DNA of 48,779 nucleotides, from the NCBI GenBank assembly GCA_037138475.1, contig JBAXII010000010.1:1-48779 (forward strand), read 5' to 3'. Of this stretch, positions 24,018-31,840 are shown piece by piece. A program made the position numbers and the translations under genes. Each line of letters starts with the position of its first letter. Within the stretch, counting starts at the first letter, position 1. Source of the stretch: JAGOLU01 sp037138475. Its GTDB lineage: Bacteria > Patescibacteriota > Microgenomatia > UBA1406 > GWC2-37-13. Under the pieces are notes generated by a model that searched no databases, was not told the origin of the DNA, and was given only the letters and a program-made list of their open reading frames with translations.

Positions 24018-24529
24018 AGGTTCAGGTAGTGTTTGGTAAATTTTACAATCTTTATTTCTTCATTAAATACAGCACTCCCTACAAATTTCTTGTTTTCGTG
24101 AATATCATCAAAGATATAGTGCAGGTCATCGCATTTTTTTATCGGGCTATCAACAAATGCCTTATATGACATCCATTGGAGATTGCCGTCATCTGTGTGT
24201 GAACCATGTGGAATTTGATCATCAGATACATGAGCTGTGAAAAAGGTCACAACAAAATCAGTCGCATATCCGTTGTAAAGACTCAGCACTCCTGAAAATA
24301 CGAGGTCACCCGGAGCGATCTTATAACCAGTCTCCTCTATCGTTTCACGTACAGCAGTGTCTATCGAGCTCTCACCTATTTCCATTCTCCCACCAACACC
24401 ATTGAGTGTATTGGGGTCAATTTTCTTAGAAGAATTTCGGTGCAATATAAGGTATTTGTTTTTGAACTTTAAAAATACCGTCACTACTTGGACAACCTCT
24501 CGCTGTATGGGTATGGTGCTTGAGGTCAT
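24014..24529 (-). CDS. NUDIX hydrolase
   Basis: The 171-aa product has a complete NUDIX box, GGRMEIGESSIDTAVRETIE followed by ETG (G-x5-E-x7-R-E-x2-E-E-x-G). Together with the NGVGGR lead-in this resembles MutT-like 8-oxo-dGTP diphosphatases, but the substrate cannot be fixed from sequence. It sits between htpX and ndh with four-base ATGA overlaps on both sides and shares a transcript with mutY and nth. That context supports a role in handling oxidised nucleotides. Confidence 0.85.
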   Translation of the reverse strand: MTSSTIPIQREVVQVVTVFLKFKNKYLILHRNSSKKIDPNTLNGVGGRMEIGESSIDTAVRETIEETGYKIAPGDLVFSGVLSLYNGYATDFVVTFFTAHVSDDQIPHGSHTDDGNLQWMSYKAFVDSPIKKCDDLHYIFDDIHENKKFVGSAVFNEEIKIVKFTKHYLNL

Positions 24530-25377
24530 ATGACAATCTCTTTCAATCTGGCGATGCGCTCAGCTAGTGGCGGATGAGTAGAAAATAGACTTTGGATAAA
24601 TGACGTGTCAAAGGGATTGATGATAAATAGATGTGCTGTCGACTCTTGACCAGGCTCAGGAGTGGCTGGATATTGTGCAGCGACTCCTCCGAGCTTGGCC
24701 AATGCACTCGCGAGTGCACGAGGATTCCGGGTGAGATGAGCACTGTACTCGTCAGCTCCATACTCCCGTTGTCTGGAGACTGCCAAGTGGAGCAACGTGC
24801 CAATGAGAGGAGTGACGATAACGAGAAATAGAAGAGAAAGGGGACTTCCCCCCCGACCTCGATCATCACTGCCTCGTGAGCTTGGCCCGATATAGTAAGC
24901 TATATGTGCGAGATACGAAAGCGCACCTGCGATAGTCGCTGCCATAGAGGAGATGAGTATGTCATAGTTTTTGACATGTCCGAGCTCGTGAGCTATCACT
25001 GCCTCTAGCTCATCTGTGGTCATGAGTTTCATGATGCTGGGCGATACCGCGATAGCCGCATGAGCAGGGTCGCGACCCGTCGCGAATGCATTTGGGGCCT
25101 GCATGTCTATCATGTATACCTTAGGCATGGGCATATCACCAGATCTTGCGAGGCGGTCGACGATCGCGAATAGGTGTGGCTGCTGAGATGCGGTCACTTC
25201 CTTTGCGCCATACTGTGCGAGCACCATCCGATCTGAGAAAAAATAGGAGAAAAAGTTGCTGACTCCTGCCATGAGTAGCCCTATCAACATCCCTTGCTGA
25301 CCACCAATCTGGTTACCTACAACCATAAAAAGCCCGGTGAGTAATGAGAGGAGTATGACTGTCTTGAATCTGTTCAT
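24526..25377 (-). CDS. htpX: HtpX-like M48 membrane zinc metalloprotease
   Basis: The 283-aa product degrades misfolded membrane proteins in characterised relatives. It has two N-terminal membrane helices, the zinc motif HELGHVKN, and two further hydrophobic segments around residues 150 and 185. The third zinc ligand is probably the Glu in REYGADEYSAHLTRNP, and the C-terminal segment is STHPPLAERIARL. I start at the ATG at 25377 rather than a TTG nine bases upstream. A -10-like TATACT lies eight bases before the ATG, so this is likely the promoter-proximal gene of the htpX-nudix-ndh-mutY-nth operon. Confidence 0.92.
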   Translation of the reverse strand: MNRFKTVILLSLLTGLFMVVGNQIGGQQGMLIGLLMAGVSNFFSYFFSDRMVLAQYGAKEVTASQQPHLFAIVDRLARSGDMPMPKVYMIDMQAPNAFATGRDPAHAAIAVSPSIMKLMTTDELEAVIAHELGHVKNYDILISSMAATIAGALSYLAHIAYYIGPSSRGSDDRGRGGSPLSLLFLVIVTPLIGTLLHLAVSRQREYGADEYSAHLTRNPRALASALAKLGGVAAQYPATPEPGQESTAHLFIINPFDTSFIQSLFSTHPPLAERIARLKEIVI

Positions 25378-25511
25378 ATGCGCCAAGTATACCCAAAGAA
25401 TTCTAGTGCAGGCTGGGTATTTTGAATGCGAGTTTATTCCTCTATCTCAGTGTCGCTACGAATTCGGTTGGCATTCTTTACCTAGAGTGTGTTGAGAAAA
25501 CCTGTAACTTG

Positions 25512-25651
25512 TGTCATGCTGAACCCCGGAGGGGCCACGGAGTGGCTCGTTTCAGCATCTTTACCAGATAAACTCACAAATATTTCTTTCACTTCCGAAA
25601 AATACATTTAAACTTGCCTCAGAAAGATCCCGAAATAAATTCGGGATGACA
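25512..25651. repeat. Composite TGTCATGCTGA...GGGATGACA element
   Basis: This lies in the roughly 330-bp gap between htpX and recF. It starts tgtcatgctgaacccc, contains an inverted partner ttcagcatcttta, and ends with the palindrome gatcccgaaataaattcggg plus atgaca (25626-25651). The final 26 bases recur at 41040-41065 exactly and at 27648-27673 with one change. No gene is seen. Confidence 0.8.
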
Positions 25652-25705
25652 ATACTCAATCCTAATTTTCATTTTACCTTTTATATTTTTCATTTTGAAT
25701 TGCCT
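25650..25705. repeat. Heptad-periodic tract E (8 units)
   Basis: The bases read caatact, caatcct, aattttc, attttac, cttttat, atttttc, attttga, attgcct without a break in register. The tract begins inside the ATGACA end of the preceding element and stops exactly one base before the recF stop codon. Confidence 0.75.
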
Positions 25706-26776
25706 TCACACTCTAATCTCCACCACTTCACTTCCACTCTGCAATGCAGGCAGATGGTCCTCGGTACTCGTGATCACTGTCTGATAGTGAGGTAATAGCG
25801 AGTATATGATCTGTTGATGTGCGGGGTCAAACTCAGAAAAAATATCATCCAGGAGCAGAAGCGGCGACACATGCAGTCTATTTTTAAGATGATCGATCTC
25901 GGCCAGCTTTAGCCAGAGGAGCGCGAGGCGCTGCTGACTACGCGATCCGTAGCGCTGCACATTCCGATACTGAGATTGATTTGCAAATTTCTTTTCATCT
26001 TCACAGATCAAGATCTCAAAGTCGTCCTTCTGGGGGCCTATCAGAGTGCGCCGCGCATGGCGCTCTGCAGATCTCGTGGACTCGAGATGCTCCCGCGAAA
26101 AGTGATTTGCATGATACACGACACGAAATGCGCGGCGCGCACAGACGGGATGTTCATGCAGCATGGTGATATAAGCCTGACGAGCTGAAGTGATGATAGT
26201 CGCACGTTCAATCAAGTAGCTATCCCAGAACTGGAGCTGTTCCTCTAGTTCCAAATCACTCGTGATGGTCTCTAGGATCATGTTGCGCTTTCGTATGGCG
26301 ACGCCATACTCTCTGACTGATTTGGCATAGATGGGATCGATACGTCCGATAGTCGTATCAAGATATTCACGACGATACGAGGGTGAGTGTGTCACGATGT
26401 CCAGCTGATGGGGAGCAAATAGTACGGCAGGTGTCTGGATCGTGCGGAACTTGGAGACGGTGGTTGCAGCTTTATTCAGCAAATACTTTTTCGCAAGTTT
26501 TTCCTCTTGTCGTTGATAGGTCACGCTTGCTTCATGTGACTGAGTATCGATGTAGCGACCATTCACATATCCACTCGAGGCACCAAAAGTCAGCAGCTCG
26601 AGCTCCTCATCTTCCCGGAATCCTCTCCCATGAGAGAGGAGGTAGATGGCCTCAAGTATAGACGTTTTTCCTCGCGCATTTTCACCTGAGATGAGTGTTA
26701 CCTGTTCGCCAATCGCTATATCATCGAGGTCAATATGACAGCGAAAGTGGTGGAGTGAGAGTGAGGTGAGGAGCAT
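25706..26776 (-). CDS. recF: DNA replication and repair protein RecF
   Basis: The 356-aa SMC-like ATPase loads RecA at single-strand gaps. Motifs are Walker A SGENARGKTSILEAI, the FRCH and GRGFRED segments, a signature-like GSRSQQRLALLWLKLAE (Arg replaces the usual Gly), and Walker B LLLLDDIFSEFD. I start at the ATG at 26776 (MLLTSLSLHHFR), which matches family N-termini; the open frame upstream overlaps pyrH and looks non-coding. A -10-like TACAAT lies 11 bases before the ATG within the intergenic gap, so it may have its own promoter. Confidence 0.93.
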   Translation of the reverse strand: MLLTSLSLHHFRCHIDLDDIAIGEQVTLISGENARGKTSILEAIYLLSHGRGFREDEELELLTFGASSGYVNGRYIDTQSHEASVTYQRQEEKLAKKYLLNKAATTVSKFRTIQTPAVLFAPHQLDIVTHSPSYRREYLDTTIGRIDPIYAKSVREYGVAIRKRNMILETITSDLELEEQLQFWDSYLIERATIITSARQAYITMLHEHPVCARRAFRVVYHANHFSREHLESTRSAERHARRTLIGPQKDDFEILICEDEKKFANQSQYRNVQRYGSRSQQRLALLWLKLAEIDHLKNRLHVSPLLLLDDIFSEFDPAHQQIIYSLLPHYQTVITSTEDHLPALQSGSEVVEIRV

Positions 26777-26804
26777 ACAAGGTAAGTATTGTACTCGACG
26801 CACC

Positions 26805-27524
26805 TCACTGACGATTTGATATGAGGGTGGCTTGAGCAGGTTGGCCGTCAAGGATGGCTTCGAGGTTTGCGAGATTGTTGCCGTTGCAGACCAACACCGA
26901 AAAATCATGCTCGGCTGCAAATGCACTCGCAACGGGATCAAATGGCGAGTGCATCGAGGGGATCCACTCCGTTCCCACGAGTTCCTTCATCTGTGCCCAT
27001 GACATGTGGTACTGTGGCTTTGCATCTGTGAATTGGTTTGGGTCTTTATCGTATACAAAGTCTATATTTGATAGATTTATGATGGTCTGCGCGCCGTACT
27101 CATGCGCGAGATAGGTGGTACAGTAGTCGGTACTTGATCCAGGTTTCCATCCTGCGGCGATAGCGAGCGGCTCTGTCCAGTTTTCGAGTTTGTGTGCGTA
27201 GTTTTCGATCATACGCTTGTGTGCGATGTCGACAAATATAGTGCGCAGAAGCTGGCCATTGAGTCTCGTCGCATGGATCCCGAGCCAATCGATGTCTTCG
27301 TTCGTCAATGTATCTATAACTGCCTTGCTCGCCTCGCAGTACTGACGGCACGTGTGACCTCCGCCGGCAACCAGAATGAATTTGCGTCCTTTTTTGATCT
27401 GGTTTCTGATGAGAGTATTAAACCCGCGGAGAAAGTCGGTTGCAATACCTGTTTTGGGGACGATAAGCGCACCACCAACTGAAATGACCACAGGGTTTGA
27501 GATTGAGTAAGTTTCAGTATGCAT
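26805..27524 (-). CDS. pyrH: Uridylate kinase-like amino-acid-kinase fold protein
   Basis: The roughly 239-aa product resembles the archaeal-type UMP kinase branch. It has ISVGGALIVP (phosphate-binding), LVAGGGHTCRQY, ATRLNGQLLR, GWKPGSSTDY and NLSNIDFVYDKDPN. UMP kinase makes UDP for pyrimidine nucleotide synthesis. The ATG at 27524 is chosen over an upstream TTG at 27542 because family members start close to the first strand. It is followed after 28 bases by recF. A UMP kinase assignment is favoured by GWKPGSSTD, but another member of the fold is possible. Confidence 0.8.
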   Translation of the reverse strand: MHTETYSISNPVVISVGGALIVPKTGIATDFLRGFNTLIRNQIKKGRKFILVAGGGHTCRQYCEASKAVIDTLTNEDIDWLGIHATRLNGQLLRTIFVDIAHKRMIENYAHKLENWTEPLAIAAGWKPGSSTDYCTTYLAHEYGAQTIINLSNIDFVYDKDPNQFTDAKPQYHMSWAQMKELVGTEWIPSMHSPFDPVASAFAAEHDFSVLVCNGNNLANLEAILDGQPAQATLISNRQ

Positions 27525-27613
27525 AAGACCAAGGGGGATCATAGCAAACTATGGGAGATGTGCAAGTGATGTGGATCAAAGTGCACGCATTCGCCTAATG
27601 CATAACTTCTCTC

Positions 27614-27673
27614 TGTCATCTTGAGCGGAGCGTAAGCGGAGACGAAAGATCCCGAAATTAATTCGGGATGACA
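27614..27673. repeat. 60-bp TGTCAT...ATGACA palindromic element
   Basis: It starts tgtcatcttgagcggagc and ends with the shared palindrome gatcccgaaattaattcggg plus atgaca, which also ends the elements at 25626-25651 and 41040-41065. It sits between pyrH and the downstream end of the pilin-like gene. Confidence 0.8.
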
Positions 27674-27716
27674 GCGTCATGAGAACTACTAGAGAAGGTT
27701 GAATAAGAAATCTATA

Positions 27717-28193
27717 TCAGAATATCTGAGTCAGGCCAAGAGTCAGGCCAAAGACCGCGCCGACGATCTGTGTGATCGCATAGATACTGATAAGGATGAT
27801 AAAGCCTATGACGGCATAGGTGATTTTGCTCCACGCCGAAGTGATCTTTTCAGAGTCTCCCCAGGAAAGGATATAGTCATATCCTGCGGCAACAAGAACG
27901 AGAAAGATGGCAATGCCTGCAAAGGGATACACATAGCCCATGATGATATTTATGATGGTGCCGAGGGAGTATTGAGACGCTTCAATGCACTTTGTCGTGA
28001 GCGGATCCGCAACACAATCGGCCGTTGGGGTCAGGCTCGGCAATGGCCCACATATTTGTTGAGCACAACGCACAATACCACCAACTATAACTGGGGGTAC
28101 TTGGACGGTGCCAGCAGTACAAGTGGTGCCAGCAGGAAATATCTTCGTGCCCAGGTTGATACATTGCGCGAGGAGTACCGGAGTTGGTTCCAT
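27717..28193 (-). CDS. VirB2/TrbC-like small pilin-family membrane protein
   Basis: The 158-aa product has a Cys-rich N-terminal half with no clear signal peptide. Two C-terminal membrane helices follow (about 80-107 and 118-145) with a short charged loop YILSWGDSEKITSAWSKIT. A helix, then G(G/D)xxKxxxAxxxI, then helix hairpin is typical of TrbC/VirB2 pilin-like proteins, which are frequent in CPR genomes. Its ATG follows TAACCT and lies 3 bases after the clp stop, so the two are co-transcribed. No VirB4, VirB6 or VirD4 gene is seen, so a secretion role is only inferred. Confidence 0.6.
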   Translation of the reverse strand: MEPTPVLLAQCINLGTKIFPAGTTCTAGTVQVPPVIVGGIVRCAQQICGPLPSLTPTADCVADPLTTKCIEASQYSLGTIINIIMGYVYPFAGIAIFLVLVAAGYDYILSWGDSEKITSAWSKITYAVIGFIILISIYAITQIVGAVFGLTLGLTQIF

Positions 28194-28196
28194 AGG

Positions 28197-31100
28197 TTAG
28201 GCTTGGGCAAACTGACCACCTATCACTTGATTCGCATTGGGGTCAATGGGCTGCACAGGTGCTACAGGGGGCACCAGAGGCTCAGGCATTGTTAGAGGGA
28301 CAATTTGCGAGATCACTGGCGCTGGTGCAACTACAGCTGGTGACGGAGTCACGAGTGGCTCAACCTTGACTTCTGGGACTTGAGGCTTATCTGCTTGTGG
28401 CTTATCTGCTCCCTTTGCTTTTTCGATTACTTTTTCACCTGCGTTTTTCGGACAAATGGTGGTACTGTTTGGATAGATGGGAGTTTCAAACTCAAATCCA
28501 GATACTGCACAGGCAAAGTGCTTAACCTGATGATATTCACTGCTCTTTCCTTTCTCATCCACATCCTTTATACCCTTACCATCCTTTTTTGCAGCAGATA
28601 CTGGGTCGGGTGGTTTGGGATGTGCCATTTCGAATGAATATGCTCCACTCGCAAAGCTTGTGTTGATGATGTCGCCATCTTTGACTTTTTGAGCAATGAT
28701 AAGCTCAGAGATGGGATTCTCTAGAGAGAGTTGTATAGCGCGTCTGAGCGGTCTCGCTCCATATATAGGATCAAATCCTTCTTGGACAATCTGTTCCATA
28801 GCCTCATCTGTCATCGTGATTCCCATATTTTGATCTTCGAGGAGCTTGGACAATGCCTTGATCTGCAGGGCCACTATCTTTTTCATGTGTGATAGCTGCA
28901 GTGGTTCAAACACGATAACTTCATCAAAACGATTGATGAGCTCAGGACGGAAGAACTTTCGCAGCTCGCCCATGACGAGATTCTTCAGTTCTGCATACTC
29001 GTCAGCATTCATGCCTTTTGTCAATTCATCCTCATACTGATATCCTGAGGGGAGCTCCAGCTCGTCAAGATTTGCCTTTGCAGTTTGATATACAGGAGCG
29101 ATTTGATCCTTGGACATGTTGGTATACTCGTGAGTCAGATCATCTGCAAATGAAACTTGTTTATCAGATTGTGATCCTGCCTCAACCTCAAGCTCCTCCA
29201 CTGCCACATTTTTATCATCTCGTGTGCCTTGAGCTTTCGCAAGCAAATGGTCTTGGATGAGTTGTGTGCCAATATTTGAAGTACAAATAATCACTGTATT
29301 CTTGAATGAGATCGTCCTCCCTTTATTGTCAGTCAAACGCCCATCATCAAGCACCTGCAACAGGATGTTAAAGATATCTGGGTGTGCTTTCTCGATCTCG
29401 TCAAAGAGTACAACGGAATACGGTTTGCGTCGAACGAGTTCTGTAAGCTTGCCACCCTCCTCATATCCGACGTAGCCTGGAGGCGGTCCAAGGAGCTTTG
29501 CTACCTCGTGCTTCTCCATAAACTCAGTCATGTCAAATCTGATGAGTGCATCCTCCTGTCCAAAAAGTATCTCTGCCAACGTTTTGGCGAGTTCAGTTTT
29601 ACCAACTCCGGTGGGACCAAGGAATATGAAGCTGCCGATGGGACGCTTGTTAGACTTGAGTCCTGCACGACCTCGTCGGACGGCTGCAGCCACAGATTTG
29701 ACAGGTCTTTCTTGACCGATCATCCGCTCATGCATGATTTTTTCGAGCTGTGTGAGCTGGCTCGTCTCACTGTTTGAAAGTTTCGAGATGGGGATACCCG
29801 TCCAGCGAGACACGACATCTTTGATATTGTCCTCAGTCACAATGGCGGTGGTCGCAGCTTGCTTTTTCACAAGCTCATCGCGCTTTGATTTCACAGATGC
29901 ATCACTTTCGGCGATTTTTGCGGCGATGACACGCGTATGTACGGTATCGCCCTTTTGCTCGGCAACGACTTTCTGGGCATTGAGCTCGGTTAGTCTAGCT
30001 TCCAGAGAATTGATATCTTCAGGAAGTGACATGAGAGGGAGTCTCAATGCAGAAGACGCCTCATCGATAAGGTCAATGGCTTTATCTGGGAGGAATCTAT
30101 CTCCCACATAGCGCTTCGAGAGCTTCACTGCAGCAGAAATAGTATCCAGAGGAATCTGTACTTTGTGAAAGTCTGCGTACTTTGGCGCGATCGCCGCAAG
30201 CATCTTTATGGCTGCTTCCTCAGTGGGCTCGTCTATGGTTACCGTTTGAAAACGTCGCTCCAAGGCTGGGTCCTTTTCGATATGCTTGCGATACTCAGTG
30301 ATGGTCGTAGCTCCTATCATCTGTAGATCGCCACGAGCAAGTGCGGGTTTGAGGAAGTTTGCAGCATCCAGTGACCCGTCGCCGTTCCCACCAGCGCCTA
30401 CGAGGGTATGCATCTCATCGATAAACATGATGATGCCACCTTGAGACGCAACAACTTCCTCGATCAGATCCTTCATGCGCTGTTCAAAATCTCCGCGATG
30501 TGATGCTCCCGCAAGGATGCCCATCAGATCAAGCTCGAGGATCTTTTTGCCCATTAGGCTCTCAGGCACTTGACCTGAGGCGATGCGCTGAGCAAGTCCT
30601 TCGACTATCGCAGTCTTTCCCACGCCTGGCTCGCCTACGAGAGCAGGATTATTTTTTGTTCTTCGTGAGAGTACTTGGACAACACGCTCAATCTCCTCGG
30701 CTCGCTCGACGACAGGATCGAGCTCGCCACGCTGTGCTTTTGCGGTCATATCAATCGTAAACTGAGCGAGTGCGCTCTGCTTTACCTCACCACCTGGTCC
30801 TCCAGGAGCATTTGCATCTTTTGCATTTGGATCGTCCTTTTTAGCGGCGTCTCCAAGGATTTTCTTTGTCAGATCTTCTTTGTTGATGCCATTGTTTGCG
30901 AGTATGCGGGCACCTGCTGCCTCGCCATCCTCAAACAACCCCACGAGCAAGTGTTCTGGAGCGATAAACTCCAAGCCGACCTTACGTGCCGACTCCATCG
31001 AGACTTCAAGGATGCGCTTTAGTCGTGCAGAGAGCTGTGGATTGGTCGCTACCTCGCCCCTTTTGTATATCGCAGCGAGATCTGTCTCGACCTTCTTCAT

Positions 31101-31802
31101 GTCTACTTTCATCTCCGTCAATAGTTTATATACAGCTTGATCGGCGATGAGTCCCGCGAGGAGATGCTCACTATCTACATCAACGCTCTTTATCTCTTTT
31201 GCCTTGTTTTGTGCGAGTGCCAGACATTTGTTCGCGCGTGCAGTCATATGAGTCATGATATCTAGGAGTGCTTGACGTGACAGCTCAGGATGAGTGACAG
31301 GATCTTTGGTTACTGCGCCTCCTGGAACGGGAGGTGCGCCAGGTGTCACGAGGACTCCGTTGAGATCTGTCGGTGGCTTTACATCAAGCTTTACTTCACC
31401 TTCTGTTTTTTTTTCGTCTGTTTTTTTATCGTCTTTTTTATCGTCTTTTTTGATATCGCTCTTTGCATCAAGAGGGGCGTTCTTTGAATCGACCTTATCT
31501 TTTACATCACCAGTCTTGTCTCCCGTTATGGCGGATACTGGTGTCTGAGGAGTGCCTGGAGTAACGACAGATGACTGAGCAGATCCAATTACCACGCCTG
31601 GTGTTGTGACGCTTAATAAACTTGAGACAAAATCTTTGCGTTTCTGTTCTGCGCTCTCTGACTGACTTTTCTTATCGTCTTCCGGAACCAGTTGTACGAT
31701 GGGTTGAGTCCCTATATACTGAGGAACGATGGGTTGTGAGCTGATAGTGACAGCACCCGCAGACTGAGGTTGGTTAGATTTGATGAAATCAAGAATTGCC
31801 AT
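28197..31802 (-). CDS. Clp-family double AAA+ ATPase with long N- and C-terminal extensions
   Basis: The 1201-aa product is far longer than ClpB/ClpC (about 820-870). Residues 1-175 are low complexity with a DKKDDKKTDEKK patch. Two Clp-N repeats span about 175-318. AAA1 has Walker A GEPGVGKT (about 390) and Walker B IIMFIDEMH. The middle region (600-650) is short, as in ClpC or ClpE. AAA2 has Walker A GPTGVGKT (about 729), Walker B VVLFDE, and an insertion of about 80 acidic residues (about 855-935). After residue 1050 an extension holds a Cys-containing segment and a Pro/Val-rich tail. It is probably an unfoldase; no clpP is nearby and partner binding is unknown. Confidence 0.85.
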   Translation of the reverse strand: MAILDFIKSNQPQSAGAVTISSQPIVPQYIGTQPIVQLVPEDDKKSQSESAEQKRKDFVSSLLSVTTPGVVIGSAQSSVVTPGTPQTPVSAITGDKTGDVKDKVDSKNAPLDAKSDIKKDDKKDDKKTDEKKTEGEVKLDVKPPTDLNGVLVTPGAPPVPGGAVTKDPVTHPELSRQALLDIMTHMTARANKCLALAQNKAKEIKSVDVDSEHLLAGLIADQAVYKLLTEMKVDMKKVETDLAAIYKRGEVATNPQLSARLKRILEVSMESARKVGLEFIAPEHLLVGLFEDGEAAGARILANNGINKEDLTKKILGDAAKKDDPNAKDANAPGGPGGEVKQSALAQFTIDMTAKAQRGELDPVVERAEEIERVVQVLSRRTKNNPALVGEPGVGKTAIVEGLAQRIASGQVPESLMGKKILELDLMGILAGASHRGDFEQRMKDLIEEVVASQGGIIMFIDEMHTLVGAGGNGDGSLDAANFLKPALARGDLQMIGATTITEYRKHIEKDPALERRFQTVTIDEPTEEAAIKMLAAIAPKYADFHKVQIPLDTISAAVKLSKRYVGDRFLPDKAIDLIDEASSALRLPLMSLPEDINSLEARLTELNAQKVVAEQKGDTVHTRVIAAKIAESDASVKSKRDELVKKQAATTAIVTEDNIKDVVSRWTGIPISKLSNSETSQLTQLEKIMHERMIGQERPVKSVAAAVRRGRAGLKSNKRPIGSFIFLGPTGVGKTELAKTLAEILFGQEDALIRFDMTEFMEKHEVAKLLGPPPGYVGYEEGGKLTELVRRKPYSVVLFDEIEKAHPDIFNILLQVLDDGRLTDNKGRTISFKNTVIICTSNIGTQLIQDHLLAKAQGTRDDKNVAVEELEVEAGSQSDKQVSFADDLTHEYTNMSKDQIAPVYQTAKANLDELELPSGYQYEDELTKGMNADEYAELKNLVMGELRKFFRPELINRFDEVIVFEPLQLSHMKKIVALQIKALSKLLEDQNMGITMTDEAMEQIVQEGFDPIYGARPLRRAIQLSLENPISELIIAQKVKDGDIINTSFASGAYSFEMAHPKPPDPVSAAKKDGKGIKDVDEKGKSSEYHQVKHFACAVSGFEFETPIYPNSTTICPKNAGEKVIEKAKGADKPQADKPQVPEVKVEPLVTPSPAVVAPAPVISQIVPLTMPEPLVPPVAPVQPIDPNANQVIGGQFAQA

Positions 31803-31811
31803 GACCAGATC

Positions 31812-31840
31812 ATTATGATAAATAATATCTCACTTGTCAA
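31812..31840 (-). promoter_or_regulatory. Sigma70 promoter of the Clp-like gene
   Basis: On the minus strand TTGACA (complement of 31835-31840) and CATAAT (complement of 31812-31817) are separated by exactly 17 bases. The -10 box ends nine bases before the ATG at 31802, so the leader would be only about 2-3 bases. The promoter overlaps the proposed start of the divergent gene at 31815. Confidence 0.85.

Noticed and set aside
27699..28295. 198-aa plus-strand open frame
   Set aside because: It is antisense to the pilin-like gene and the end of the Clp gene, and its protein has no coherent hydrophobic or domain pattern.
31770..31814. Upstream extension of the transglycosylase/C39 gene
   Set aside because: It would start inside the Clp coding sequence, and the added residues precede the export signal, which works better from 31815 or 31848.
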